The position numbers were made by a program, and so were the translations under genes. Under the pieces are notes generated by a model, which saw only the letters and a program-made list of their open reading frames with translations, was not told the origin of the DNA and did not search any database. Shown here one piece after another: positions 27,691 to 36,018 of a DNA stretch of 56,875 nucleotides. Positions within the stretch are counted from its first letter, which is position 1. Each line of letters begins with the position of its first letter. The DNA is from Candidatus Bathyarchaeota archaeon A05DMB-4 (GTDB taxonomy: Archaea > Thermoproteota > Bathyarchaeia > Bathyarchaeales > SOJC01): positions 1 through 56,875 of the forward strand of contig JABFQO010000011.1 of the NCBI GenBank assembly GCA_019685575.1, read 5' to 3'.

Positions 27691-28625
27691 GGTTTTCCCT
27701 TGTAGTAGTATGGGCGTCTTATGTAGCCAAACGCGTCAGTGGCGGCGACGATTGCTTGTCCCACGGCTGTGCCGATTTGCTTTATGGGGTGAATGGTTAC
27801 GTCTCCGGCTGCGTAAACGCCGGGAATGTTGGTTCTCTGCATCGAGTCTACGATTATGTAGCCTTCTTTGTCGACGTTGACGCCTGCGTTTTTGGCGAAT
27901 TCGCTGTTGGGTGTTTCGCCAATTTGCACGAAAACGCCGTTGACTTCGACTTCTTTTATTTCTCCAGTTTTATTGTTCACGACGGTCACGCTCTTCACTA
28001 CGTTGTCGCCCTTGATTTCTTTCACTTCAGTGTTCCATAGAAACTCAACCTTCCGTTGACGCAAGTCTTCCAAAATTATCTCTTCTGCTCGAAGCTGATC
28101 CCTCCGATGCACCAGTTTCACGTTGGAAGCCAAGTTTGCCAAAATCTGAGCCGAAGTTGCGGCAGAATTTCCTCCGCCGACAACCATCACTGTTTTCCCC
28201 TTGAAAAACGCTCCGTCGCAGAGTGCACAGTAGCTTACGCCTCTTCCGCTGAACTCTTTTTCGCCGGGTACGCCTAGTTCCCGGTGATGCGTGCCAGTTG
28301 TGATGATCACTGCAGCCGCTTCATAGGTGGTTCTACTTGTTTTGATTGTCTTCTTTTCCCCTCTCAATTCAAGCGCAACAACAGGCTCCAGTTGATTGAT
28401 TTTTGCACCAAATTTTGTGGCGTGAGCCACCATTTTATCGATCAACTCTTGTCCATGAATGCTGAGAAAACCCGGGTAATTCTCTATCCAAGGTGATTCT
28501 ATGGTGGCGCCTCCGGGCAGTTGTTTTTCTAGAATGAGTGTTTTTAGTCCACTTCTTGCGCCGTATATGCCGGCGGTTAGGCCTGCTGCGCCTGCGCCGA
28601 TGATTATGAGGTCCCATGTTTCCAT
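27687..28625 (-). CDS. trxB: Thioredoxin-disulfide reductase
   Basis: The 312-residue flavoprotein has an N-terminal FAD loop (GAGAAGLTAGIYGARSG), a CALCD redox pair near residue 134 and an NAD(P) loop (VVGGGNSAATSA) near 152. It reduces thioredoxin or a glutaredoxin-like partner in the cytosol. ATG 28625 has AAGGAGA about ten bases upstream, and the frame before it is not coding. It is followed by the coupled DUF3795 gene. Cofactor choice (NADPH or other) cannot be fixed from sequence. Confidence 0.93.
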   Translation of the reverse strand: METWDLIIIGAGAAGLTAGIYGARSGLKTLILEKQLPGGATIESPWIENYPGFLSIHGQELIDKMVAHATKFGAKINQLEPVVALELRGEKKTIKTSRTTYEAAAVIITTGTHHRELGVPGEKEFSGRGVSYCALCDGAFFKGKTVMVVGGGNSAATSAQILANLASNVKLVHRRDQLRAEEIILEDLRQRKVEFLWNTEVKEIKGDNVVKSVTVVNNKTGEIKEVEVNGVFVQIGETPNSEFAKNAGVNVDKEGYIIVDSMQRTNIPGVYAAGDVTIHPIKQIGTAVGQAIVAATDAFGYIRRPYYYKGKP

Positions 28626-28717
28626 TTTTAAGTGTCTCCTTTGAAGCGAGAGTTTAATATTTGCATATTGGGATTTATTGGTTATTGTTGTTGGCTTCCG
28701 AAGACGGGGAATTGTGC

Positions 28718-29155
28718 TTGAAGTCTGGCAAGCGGTTTGAGTTTCTGGAGCACACGGCTGACGTTTACATTGCTGCTTATGGACGTACTTTGGAAGAAGC
28801 GTTTGCAAACGCCGCGATTGCCACTTTCGAAGTTATGACAGATTCGGATAAGATAGCACAAATCGTGGAAGACAGCGTGGAAATCGAGGCATATGACGAA
28901 AAAGCCTTACTCTACACGTGGTTGGAGAATCTCCTCATCAACTTCGAAACAAAAGGCACACTCTACTCTGGCTTTGAGATTTCAAAAATAGAAAAAACCC
29001 CAGACGGTTTAAGGTTGAAAGCAAAAATCCGAGGCGAACCCTTCAACCCCGATAAGCATCCGCAAAAGGTTGGCATAAAAGCGGTGACTTACCACCGCAT
29101 GGAAATCGACAAGAAACCCGGCAAAGTTTCTATCAGATTTATTTTAGACATTTGA
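28718..29155 (+). CDS. Archease
   Basis: Archease helps RtcB complete guanylylation during tRNA splicing and repair. The family opening FEFLEHTADVYI..YG.TLEEAF is clear, as is the C-terminal GIKAVTYHRMEI motif with its metal-binding residues. I choose TTG 28718 with GGGG eight bases upstream, giving 145 residues, the normal length; the frame continues upstream without a good start. RtcB follows one gene later. The stop overlaps a possible TTG start of the next gene. Confidence 0.9.
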   Translation: MKSGKRFEFLEHTADVYIAAYGRTLEEAFANAAIATFEVMTDSDKIAQIVEDSVEIEAYDEKALLYTWLENLLINFETKGTLYSGFEISKIEKTPDGLRLKAKIRGEPFNPDKHPQKVGIKAVTYHRMEIDKKPGKVSIRFILDI

Positions 29156-29181
29156 CACAAGACCTAGTAAGTGAAAACCCG

Positions 29182-30099
29182 ATGAAAACCCAAAAAATCA
29201 ACGAACACCTCGCATTAATCGACGTTGAACCCGCAGGCTTTGAGAATTTTATTGCTTCTTACGTGATTCGAGGAGAAAAAATTGCCATAATCGAAACTGG
29301 ACCTTCATTAACAGTTAACAATTTGCTTGAAGGCTTAAAAGAGCTTGAAGTAAAATTCGAAAACGTCAACTACATAGCAGTTTCGCACATCCACTTGGAC
29401 CATGGAGGCGGCGCGGGTACACTAATGAAGCATCTGCCAAACGCAAAATTAATCGTCCACCCACGTGGCGCACCTCACTTGGTGAACCCAGAAAAACTGT
29501 GGGAGCAATCGCTACAGGTTTTAGGCAAAATAGCGGAGTTATATGGAAAGCCTGAACCGGTGACAAAAGAACGCATACTTGACACATACGACGGCATGAC
29601 AGTTAGCCTTGGCAAGAACATCGAGCTAGAAGTCGTGGAAACACTCGGTCACGCCTCGCATCACCAAAGCTACTTTGAAAAACAAAACAGAACAATCTTT
29701 CCCGGCGACGCTGGAGGCATTTACCTTAACCAGTTTGACGTAATCGTGCCCACGACACCTCCACCCTTTCATCTGGAAACAACGCTTGCTTCAATAAACA
29801 AACTTCTCAAGAAAAAACCTAAACAAATCGGCTACACACATTTTGGCTTCGCCGAAAACGCGGAGGAAAAACTGAAAAGACACGCGTCACAGTTGAAGCT
29901 TTGGGCAAACATCGTGGCCGACGGCGTAAAAAAGGGCGAATCACTTGAAACCATAAGCGAACGCATCAACAAAAACGACCCAGCCGTAAAAACCGTAGCC
30001 GAATACATCAAAACACACCCAATTATGAGCCGCGGAATCGTTAAACAAAACGTCGAGGGCTTCATAGGCTACTTCCAAAAATTCGCAAAACAGCCTTAA
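29182..30099 (+). CDS. Metallo-beta-lactamase fold hydrolase
   Basis: The 305-residue protein has the metal motif HIHLDHGGG (near residue 80) and later histidines and an aspartate (GHASHHQSYF and PGDAGG). It is a zinc- or iron-dependent hydrolase or oxidoreductase; substrate unknown. ATG 29182 is preferred; TTG 29152 would overlap the archease stop by four bases and suggests coupling. It lies between archease and RtcB, so a role in RNA-end processing is conceivable, but most proteins of this subgroup act on small molecules. Confidence 0.8.
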   Translation: MKTQKINEHLALIDVEPAGFENFIASYVIRGEKIAIIETGPSLTVNNLLEGLKELEVKFENVNYIAVSHIHLDHGGGAGTLMKHLPNAKLIVHPRGAPHLVNPEKLWEQSLQVLGKIAELYGKPEPVTKERILDTYDGMTVSLGKNIELEVVETLGHASHHQSYFEKQNRTIFPGDAGGIYLNQFDVIVPTTPPPFHLETTLASINKLLKKKPKQIGYTHFGFAENAEEKLKRHASQLKLWANIVADGVKKGESLETISERINKNDPAVKTVAEYIKTHPIMSRGIVKQNVEGFIGYFQKFAKQP

Positions 30100-30119
30100 C
30101 TACGCCAAAACCACAACTG

Positions 30120-30130
30120 TTTATATTTTA
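30120..30130 (+). promoter_or_regulatory. Probable TATA box of rtcB
   Basis: TTTATATTTTA lies about 40 bases upstream of the rtcB ATG. The expected start site near 30150 leaves a leader of only about 12 bases, so rtcB is probably also transcribed on its own rather than only from the archease promoter. Confidence 0.5.
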
Positions 30131-30163
30131 CAACACCGCATCTCATTAGTCTAGTGAACAATC

Positions 30164-31648
30164 ATGGGCGAAGAAAAAGAATACCGCGGACCACCGCCGA
30201 AAGTGCCGCTGGAAAAAATATCAGAGTTCATGTGGCGAATCCCACAAAAATACAAGCGGGGCATGCGGGTTCCGGGTTTGGTTCTGGCTGATGCTGAGTT
30301 GCTTGAAAAAATGAAAACCGACCGAACCCTAGATCAATGCGCCAACGTTGCACATTTACCGGGCATTTACAAATACGCGATAACTTTGCCTGATGGGCAT
30401 GAGGGGTATGGTTTTCCGATCGGCGGCGTGGCAGCGACAGACTATGAAGAAGGAGTCGTAAGCCCCGGTGGCGTAGGCTACGATATCAACTGTGGTGTGC
30501 GATTACTCACCACCAACATGTCCGAAGCCGATATTCGCCCCAAACTCGTCGAACTAACAAACGCCATATTCAACAATGTTCCGTGCGGGTTAGGTAGTCG
30601 CCGCAAAGATTTTCACGTGACCTTCAACGAACTCGACCGCATTGCACGAGAAGGAGTGCCTTGGCTGATTGAGCAGGGACTGGGCTGGAAAGAAGACATT
30701 GAACACTGCGAAGAAAGAGGCCACATGGAAGCCGCAGACCCCAACAAAGTATCTTCCGCAGCAAAAAACAGAGGCATAACACAAATCGGCACACTAGGCT
30801 CAGGAAACCACTTCCTCGAAATCCAAAAAGTCAACAAAATCTACGACCCAAAAGTCGCCAAAACCTTCGGCATTACACATGAAGGACAAATCACGGTTAT
30901 GATTCACTGCGGCTCGCGAGGATTCGGCCACCAAATCTGCTCAGACTATTTGCGGGTTATGGAACGCGCCGTGCACAAGTACAAAATCGAACTGCCCGAC
31001 CGAGAACTTGCGTGCGCACCTGGAAACAGCGACGAAGCACAAGACTATTACCAAGCCATGGCGTGCGCGGTGAACTACGCCTTCGCCAACCGTCAAGCGA
31101 TAGCCCACTGGGTCAGACAAAGTTTCGAACAAGTCTTCAAAAAACCCGCTGAAACCTTCGACTTAAAACTCGTCTACGATGTTGCCCACAACATAGCAAA
31201 AATCGAAGACCACAAAGTAAACGGCGAAACCAAAAAGGTCTGGATTCACCGAAAAGGCGCAACCCGAGCCTTCCCGCCAAACCACGAAGCCGTCCCAGCT
31301 GACTACCGCCCCGTAGGACAGCCCGTCATAATCCCTGGAAGCATGGGCACAAGCTCATGGTTGCTGGTTGGCACGGTGAAAGCCATGGAAGTCTCGTTCG
31401 GCTCAACCGCTCACGGTGCGGGTAGAATGCTTAGTCGAGCGGCGGCAAAACGTCAGTTTTGGGGTGGCGATGTAAAAAAGACGTTGGAAAGCCGCGGGAT
31501 GGTTATTCGTGCTGCTAGTCAGGTGGTTTTGGCCGAGGAAGCCGATCCTGCGTACAAGGATGTGGATAAGGTGGCCGAAGTGAGCGATAAGCTGGGAATC
31601 GCCACACGTGTGGTTAGGCTGGTTCCGCTTGCCGTGGTGAAGGGGTAA
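30164..31648 (+). CDS. rtcB: RNA-splicing ligase RtcB
   Basis: RtcB joins RNA ends carrying 2',3'-cyclic phosphate or 3'-phosphate to 5'-OH ends, using GTP and Mn, and is the tRNA-splicing ligase of archaea. The 494-residue protein shows PDGHEGYGFPIGGVAA, the metal-binding GGVGYDINCGVR, GSGNHFLEI, HCGSRGFGHQ and the guanylylated-histidine motif AHGAGR near residue 425. No intein is present, although archaeal RtcB genes often carry one. It lies just downstream of archease, its activator. Confidence 0.97.
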   Translation: MGEEKEYRGPPPKVPLEKISEFMWRIPQKYKRGMRVPGLVLADAELLEKMKTDRTLDQCANVAHLPGIYKYAITLPDGHEGYGFPIGGVAATDYEEGVVSPGGVGYDINCGVRLLTTNMSEADIRPKLVELTNAIFNNVPCGLGSRRKDFHVTFNELDRIAREGVPWLIEQGLGWKEDIEHCEERGHMEAADPNKVSSAAKNRGITQIGTLGSGNHFLEIQKVNKIYDPKVAKTFGITHEGQITVMIHCGSRGFGHQICSDYLRVMERAVHKYKIELPDRELACAPGNSDEAQDYYQAMACAVNYAFANRQAIAHWVRQSFEQVFKKPAETFDLKLVYDVAHNIAKIEDHKVNGETKKVWIHRKGATRAFPPNHEAVPADYRPVGQPVIIPGSMGTSSWLLVGTVKAMEVSFGSTAHGAGRMLSRAAAKRQFWGGDVKKTLESRGMVIRAASQVVLAEEADPAYKDVDKVAEVSDKLGIATRVVRLVPLAVVKG

Positions 31649-31652
31649 TTTC

Positions 31653-31659
31653 TTTTTTT
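31653..31659 (+). terminator. T-tract terminator after rtcB
   Basis: A run of seven T lies 4 bases past the rtcB stop, the typical form of an archaeal terminator without a hairpin. Confidence 0.45.
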
Positions 31660-31722
31660 GGCTGATTTACGAACAGAAATTAATTATAGTAAATGTGCTA
31701 TACTTCTGGAGATGTGATTGAA

Positions 31723-32178
31723 ATGTCAACCGAAGCGTCGTCGACAGGGTTTAGGCAAATCTACTACAGCCGCACGCTTCAAGACTATTGGATTCGCAGG
31801 TTTGTGGCTTTCATTATCGACGCTGTGATTCTCGCTGTCGCTACGTGGATACTCATCGCTATAATCACGATTGCTTCTCGGAGTTTCTGGTGGTGGACGA
31901 ACATGCTTGCGTTTCCGTTTCTTTCAGGGATCTTCTGGCTCTTGTACTCGGCGTGCATGGAGTATTTTTATGGTTTCACGATTGGCAAGAGAATTATGGC
32001 GCTCCGAGTTATGACGACGGATGGAAAGAGGCTTACGTTGGATTTGGCGTTCTTGCGGAATTTGACGAAGATTTATTGGGTGCTACTTTTGTTGGACATC
32101 GTGGTTGCGTTGGCTTTGCCGGGTGATCCGACGCAGAAGTACACTGACCGGTTTGCTCGAACCTCTGTTGTTACCTAG
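31723..32178 (+). CDS. RDD family membrane protein
   Basis: The 151-residue protein has three hydrophobic spans and the RDD family marks: an Arg in the first span's edge (WIRRFVAFIIDAVIL) and a TIGKRIMALRV motif before the third span. RDD proteins are poorly characterised membrane proteins, some linked to sodium or compatible-solute transport. ATG 31723 follows GGAG by 11 bases; an in-frame ATG 30 bases upstream has no ribosome site. A T-tract follows the TAG stop. Confidence 0.8.
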   Translation: MSTEASSTGFRQIYYSRTLQDYWIRRFVAFIIDAVILAVATWILIAIITIASRSFWWWTNMLAFPFLSGIFWLLYSACMEYFYGFTIGKRIMALRVMTTDGKRLTLDLAFLRNLTKIYWVLLLLDIVVALALPGDPTQKYTDRFARTSVVT

Positions 32179-32189
32179 CCTAATCCTCC

Positions 32190-32196
32190 TTTTTTT
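32190..32196 (+). terminator. T-tract terminator after the RDD gene
   Basis: Seven T residues lie 12 bases past the RDD stop codon, before the cofE start region. Confidence 0.4.
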
Positions 32197-32270
32197 AACC
32201 TTGAAAGGGTTTCTTTTTAATATAGGAGAAATTGTATTTTTATGGTTCATCAAGAACGGAGTGTTTGGCT

Positions 32271-33050
32271 TTGCCGTCGTTTACGGTTGTCGGGTTGGAA
32301 AAGTTTCCGCTCGTAAAAGTGGGCGATGATTTAGCTAGGATTATTGTTGAAGCCGCTGGGGCGAATGGTGTTGTTGTGGAGGACGGTGACGTGATTGTTG
32401 TTTCCCAGAAGATTGTTTCTAAGGCTGAAGGAAGGCTTGTGCGGCTGCGGGATGTTGTGCCGTCGGAGCGGGCTAGGGAAGTCGCTGCGGTTACGGGTAA
32501 GGATGCGCGATTTGTTGAGTTGGTGCTTCAGGAGACTGGGCGAGTTGTGAAGGCGGTGCCGGGGTTTTTGGTTGTCGAAGACAGGCGGGGTTGGGTGTGC
32601 CTTAACGCCGGGATCGACAAGTCGAACGTGTCGCCTGAAAGTGACGCGTATTTGCTTTTGCCTGTGGATCCTGACGGGTCGGCGAGGCAGATTCGGCGGG
32701 AGGTTATGCGGTTGACTGGGAAGAGGGTGAGTGTGGTAATCTGTGACACGTACAGTCGCCCCTTCAGGCGTGGGCAAACGGAATTTGCGATTGGTGTGGC
32801 GGGAGTCAAAGTGTTCAGGGATTATCGTGGCGAGCGGGATTTGTTTGGTTATGTTTTGCAGGTGAAGAACGTAGCCATGGTGGATGAGTTGGCTTGTGCG
32901 GCTGAATTAGTTATGGGGCAGGGAAACGAAGCCGTACCCGTGGCGATTGTGAAGGGCTTGAAACGGGTGGAATTGTGTGAGGAGTCTGAGGCGTCAGTGA
33001 ATGATTTACGGTTGGCGATGGGTGAAGATTTTTTCGAGAAGAGCATGTGA
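32271..33050 (+). CDS. cofE: Coenzyme F420-0:L-glutamate ligase
   Basis: CofE adds L-glutamate residues to F420-0 with GTP, the last step of F420 synthesis. The 259-residue protein has the family opening GLEKFPLVKVGDDLA, the VVSQKIVSKAEG block, CLNAGIDKSNV near residue 108, and VVICDTYSRPFRRGQ near 158. TTG 32271 is the best start, with GGAG nine bases before it; other TTG codons lie upstream in frame. It supports use of F420 by the Mtd and FrhB-like proteins in this window. It lies alone between a T-tract and a convergent gene. Confidence 0.93.
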   Translation: MPSFTVVGLEKFPLVKVGDDLARIIVEAAGANGVVVEDGDVIVVSQKIVSKAEGRLVRLRDVVPSERAREVAAVTGKDARFVELVLQETGRVVKAVPGFLVVEDRRGWVCLNAGIDKSNVSPESDAYLLLPVDPDGSARQIRREVMRLTGKRVSVVICDTYSRPFRRGQTEFAIGVAGVKVFRDYRGERDLFGYVLQVKNVAMVDELACAAELVMGQGNEAVPVAIVKGLKRVELCEESEASVNDLRLAMGEDFFEKSM

Positions 33051-33057
33051 GGGCTTA

Positions 33058-33723
33058 TTATTCGTCGTCTGGCGCGTACTGTTCGGGTGCTAGTATGAAG
33101 GGGTTGGTTGTTTTCTCCGTGCCTATCGTGGTTGTGGGTCCGTGTCCCGTGTAGACGGTGAAGTGGTCGGGTAGGATGAGGAGTTTTTGTTTGATGGATT
33201 TGACGATTTGTTCATAGTTGCCGCCGGGAAAGTCGGTTCTGCCTATGCTACCGTTGAATAGTGTGTCGCCGACGAACACGCAGTCGTCTCCGATTAGGCT
33301 GATGCCGCCTTCTGTGTGCCCCGGCGTGTGGACTACTCGGAGCAGTTGCTTGCCGAATCTGATGGCGTCGCCTTCGCGGACGGTTTTGTCAGCTGGCGGA
33401 GAAACCAGTTTTATGCCGAACATATGCGCCCAGCCTTCGCCGCTTTTGCCGAGCAGTGGTGCGTCGAGTTCGTGGATTACGATTGGAGCGCCAGTGGCTT
33501 TCTTTACTACGCCGTTTCCGCTGGTGTGGTCGGCGTGTCCGTGCGTGTTGACTATGTACTTGACTGTTAAGCCGTACGCGTCTATAAGGTGGAGCACGGT
33601 TTTCTTGCCCTCATTTTCCGTGGAAAAAGCAGGGTCGATTACAATGGCTTCTTTTGTCTCTTCACACCAAACCACGTAACAATTCGTATCCAACGCACCC
33701 AACACAAGCATCTTCACAATCAT
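33058..33723 (-). CDS. Metallo-beta-lactamase fold hydrolase, glyoxalase II-like
   Basis: The 221-residue protein carries the full metal set: THGHADHTSG near residue 65, HTPGHTEGG near 130 and GDTLFNGSIGRTDFPGG near 150. This is the glyoxalase-II/persulfide-dioxygenase-like subgroup, thiolester hydrolases or related enzymes. ATG 33723 has GGTGA eight bases upstream; an ATG five codons earlier is possible. It converges on cofE with a 7-base gap. The physiological substrate is unknown. Confidence 0.85.
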   Translation of the reverse strand: MIVKMLVLGALDTNCYVVWCEETKEAIVIDPAFSTENEGKKTVLHLIDAYGLTVKYIVNTHGHADHTSGNGVVKKATGAPIVIHELDAPLLGKSGEGWAHMFGIKLVSPPADKTVREGDAIRFGKQLLRVVHTPGHTEGGISLIGDDCVFVGDTLFNGSIGRTDFPGGNYEQIVKSIKQKLLILPDHFTVYTGHGPTTTIGTEKTTNPFILAPEQYAPDDE

Positions 33724-34112
33724 CGAGCAATCACCCATTTTCGCAAGACAAATTCGCCATTCTCACTTAAGAACCTGCCCATTCATTCATTGAACGTAAA
33801 GAATACATCTAAACCGCTAATTAACACGTCCGAAATTCCGTCTTCTTCGGGAAACACCGAAATTTTGACCGAGTGTTTTTGGCTTTAAAAAAGCCAAGCA
33901 GAGCAATGGAAAAAACACCGAACACAGCGACGCTTACCAAAAAACCAACACACAATCTAACCACAAAACAACACGCCCCCAAACCCAGTGAACCACAAGT
34001 TCTCCCATCATATTTGCCGTATATTTGGATCCTAATAGGATCATATATGGAAGAGGGCCTAGAGAAGCGTCGCACAGAATTACCCCATAAACACACAACG
34101 CCAAACCATACC
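33724..34112. other. Intergenic region with a hairpin and a 15-bp palindrome
   Basis: No convincing gene was found in this 389-base gap. It holds a perfect 8-bp inverted repeat with a 3-base loop (33879-33897, TTGGCTTT/AAAGCCAA) and a perfect palindrome GATCCTAATAGGATC at 34028-34042. A minus-strand frame of 91 codons (33821-34096) has a hydrophobic C-terminal half but odd, cysteine-rich composition and no ribosome site, so I do not call it. Confidence 0.4.
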
Positions 34113-34358
34113 TTAAATCGAAAAAACTCCGCGTTTCAAAACATCAAGAATATTGTCTTTCAATTCTTCATAACACACACCCACACGCCTCGCATCATCC
34201 CGCGACATACCCTGCAAAACAAGCTGTTTCTCAAAAGCCTTCCTCGCCTTTCTAACGTGCCACCCAAGCGTAAGATATATGCACAACAAACTAAGAAACA
34301 AGCGGGACAAATGAGGAATCGACTTAATCAACGACAAAAGCATCGCTCCATTCGACAT
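34113..34358 (-). CDS. Small membrane-associated protein of unknown function
   Basis: The 81-residue protein has one hydrophobic segment (about residues 17-34) followed by a basic, helical tail with RKARKAFEKQLVLQGMSRDDARRV. GGAG lies eight bases before the ATG. It is the last of four small minus-strand genes with consistent ribosome sites, 30 bases after the 126-residue protein. No family was recognised. The tail looks able to bind a nucleic acid or acidic surface, but that is a guess. Confidence 0.65.
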   Translation of the reverse strand: MSNGAMLLSLIKSIPHLSRLFLSLLCIYLTLGWHVRKARKAFEKQLVLQGMSRDDARRVGVCYEELKDNILDVLKRGVFSI

Positions 34359-34388
34359 GACGATTTCTCCAAAGAAAATAAAAGAAAA

Positions 34389-34769
34389 CTATTCCTCTTC
34401 TTCGTCGCTTTCTGCTTCACGAAGTTTTTTACCGATTTTCTCCTCCAACCTTTTGTGCACTTCTTCTTCTATCCTTTCACTCAATTTATCCTCTTTCCTA
34501 CCAACGCTCCGCAACAAATCACCGAAACTCGTAAAAGTCCTCATGTAATCCTCAGTAAGCTTAACAGCCACACTTTCAGGCAAGCCACCGTCCTTCAACT
34601 CCTTATAATACGCCGCCGCCGCTTTACCCATGCTTTTCCCCGCTTCCTCAGAAAATACCGACGCCACAATACTCTTTATCAGCGCTGGGATCTCAGTAGA
34701 AACTGCACTCAGTATTTCCTTAACTTCCTCTGCCTCTCGCTTTGCTTCCTTTTCTTTTCTATCAATCAT
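34389..34769 (-). CDS. Charged helical protein of unknown function
   Basis: The 126-residue protein has a charged helical start, a hydrophobic middle (TEIPALIKSIVASVFSEEAG, near residues 27-46), an AAAAYYKELKDGG.PES turn, and a Lys/Glu-rich end with DEEEE. GGTGA precedes the ATG at 34769, and a GTG nine bases earlier is possible. The amphipathic middle could lie on a membrane. It is the third gene in the four-gene set and its stop is TAG. I think relatives of it occur in other archaea, but I cannot name a family. Confidence 0.65.
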   Translation of the reverse strand: MIDRKEKEAKREAEEVKEILSAVSTEIPALIKSIVASVFSEEAGKSMGKAAAAYYKELKDGGLPESVAVKLTEDYMRTFTSFGDLLRSVGRKEDKLSERIEEEVHKRLEEKIGKKLREAESDEEEE

Positions 34770-34793
34770 CACTCTCACCTCACCTCTTCAATC

Positions 34794-34976
34794 TTACCCA
34801 AGAGTCAAATGCAACAGATCAAAAGCCCTTTCAGCTTTAACCTGTTCAACCTTTATCTCTTCCTTAATTTGGCACGTCACTGGTTTAATCATTTCGGATG
34901 AACCGAACCGACCACGCAACAAACCATTAAGCAAGCTATGTCGCTTAAGTCCCGATTCCACATGTTTAGCTCTCAT
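34794..34976 (-). CDS. Small basic protein of unknown function
   Basis: The protein has 60 residues, with a basic first half (KRHSLLNGLLRGRFGSS) and a mixed second half ending in ERAFDLLHLTLG. GAGGTG lies six bases before the ATG, which is strong support for translation. It is the second gene of the four-gene set, 24 bases before the next. No known domain was recognised. Confidence 0.6.
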   Translation of the reverse strand: MRAKHVESGLKRHSLLNGLLRGRFGSSEMIKPVTCQIKEEIKVEQVKAERAFDLLHLTLG

Positions 34977-35097
34977 TCTATTCACCTCAAAAACAAAAAG
35001 CGTGGTCACAAAAGTTAGATGTTCTGTGCAAAAATGACCAGGCAGTGATCAACCTTTCTTTATCACGTTCGTTTCCGAACATGCGGCGTGTGAATGG

Positions 35098-35247
35098 CTA
35101 TTTTGTTATTTTTATTTCGATTGTTTTCCAGTTTTTGTCAATGCCACGAAGCGAACTTACCGCGCCAGCGATTGTCCCGCTCAAAATCTTCACAATAAAC
35201 TCGTTAAGAGCTATTTCCTTACCGTCGACGAATAGTTTAGCATCCAA
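35098..35247 (-). CDS. 49-residue protein, conserved-looking, unknown function
   Basis: This very short gene begins at TTG 35247 with GAGGTG seven bases upstream and ends at TAG. The product opens DAKLFVDGKEIALNEF, continues IVKILSGTIAGAVSSLRG and closes with IEIKITK, a neat beta-helix-helix-beta design with a NGK/DGKEI hairpin. I have the impression that similar mini-proteins occur in other archaea. It heads the four-gene minus-strand set and diverges from nth. Codon use is ordinary for the window, which argues for a real gene. Confidence 0.65.
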   Translation of the reverse strand: MDAKLFVDGKEIALNEFIVKILSGTIAGAVSSLRGIDKNWKTIEIKITK

Positions 35248-35322
35248 CCCGTATCACCTCTCTAACACGATTGCGGACGAGAAGGTTAAAGCTTTTCTGT
35301 AAACTCCCGCATAGGGGTACTT

Positions 35323-35961
35323 ATGAAAAACGCAAACAAAGTGCAAAAAATCATCCAACTTCTAGAAAAAGCGCATCCTGACGCAAAAATCGCCCTTAAC
35401 TACACAAATCCTCTGGAACTCTTAATAGCCACGATGCTCTCCGCCCAATGCACCGACAAAAGAGTAAACATCGTCACACAAACACTTTTCAAAAAATACA
35501 AAACCCCAGAAGATTACCTCAAAGTCAGCCAGAAAGAACTAGAACAAGACATAAAATCCACCGGCTTCTACCACAACAAAGCCAAAAACATCAAAGAATG
35601 CTGCAAAATACTCGTTGAAAAATTTCATTCCCAAGTCCCCAACACAATGGAAGAAATGTTGGAACTACCAGGGGTTGCCAGAAAAACAGCCAACATCGTC
35701 CTATCGAACGCTTATAATGTCGTTGAAGGAATCGCCGTAGACATGCATGTCCGCAGAGTTGCCCACAGACTCGGGCTAACCCAAAACAAGGACCCCAACA
35801 AGATAGAGAAAGATTTAATGAACATCGTGCCCAAAAAACAATGGATGCGAATAACCGACCTTCTAATCTACCACGGGAGAAGAATCTGCACAGCGAAAAA
35901 CCCCAAATGTGCCGAATGCGTCTTGAATAAAATCTGTCCATCAGCGTTTACCTTCGACTAG
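35323..35961 (+). CDS. nth: Endonuclease III
   Basis: This DNA glycosylase/AP lyase removes oxidised pyrimidines. The 212-residue protein has the helix-hairpin-helix (LPGVARKTANIVL, near 112-124) with the catalytic lysine (Lys119 region) and the aspartate in GIAVDMHVRRV, and ends with the [4Fe-4S] motif C-x6-C-x2-C-x5-C (CTAKNPKCAECVLNKIC). It is divergent from the small-protein set. The stop is TAG. Confidence 0.96.
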   Translation: MKNANKVQKIIQLLEKAHPDAKIALNYTNPLELLIATMLSAQCTDKRVNIVTQTLFKKYKTPEDYLKVSQKELEQDIKSTGFYHNKAKNIKECCKILVEKFHSQVPNTMEEMLELPGVARKTANIVLSNAYNVVEGIAVDMHVRRVAHRLGLTQNKDPNKIEKDLMNIVPKKQWMRITDLLIYHGRRICTAKNPKCAECVLNKICPSAFTFD

Positions 35962-36018
35962 GAATAGAGCACAGATTATAAACCGTGGTAGCCATCATAT
36001 AAGTAAAGGAGAAATTGA

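Noticed and set aside
33821-34096. Minus-strand 91-codon frame with a hydrophobic half
   Set aside because: It lacks a ribosome site, contains the hairpin and palindrome, and has odd composition.
33873-34901. Long plus-strand open frame of 342 codons
   Set aside because: Its composition is Asn/Lys/Thr/His-rich and it lies opposite several minus-strand genes that have good ribosome sites and credible proteins. It is a shadow frame.
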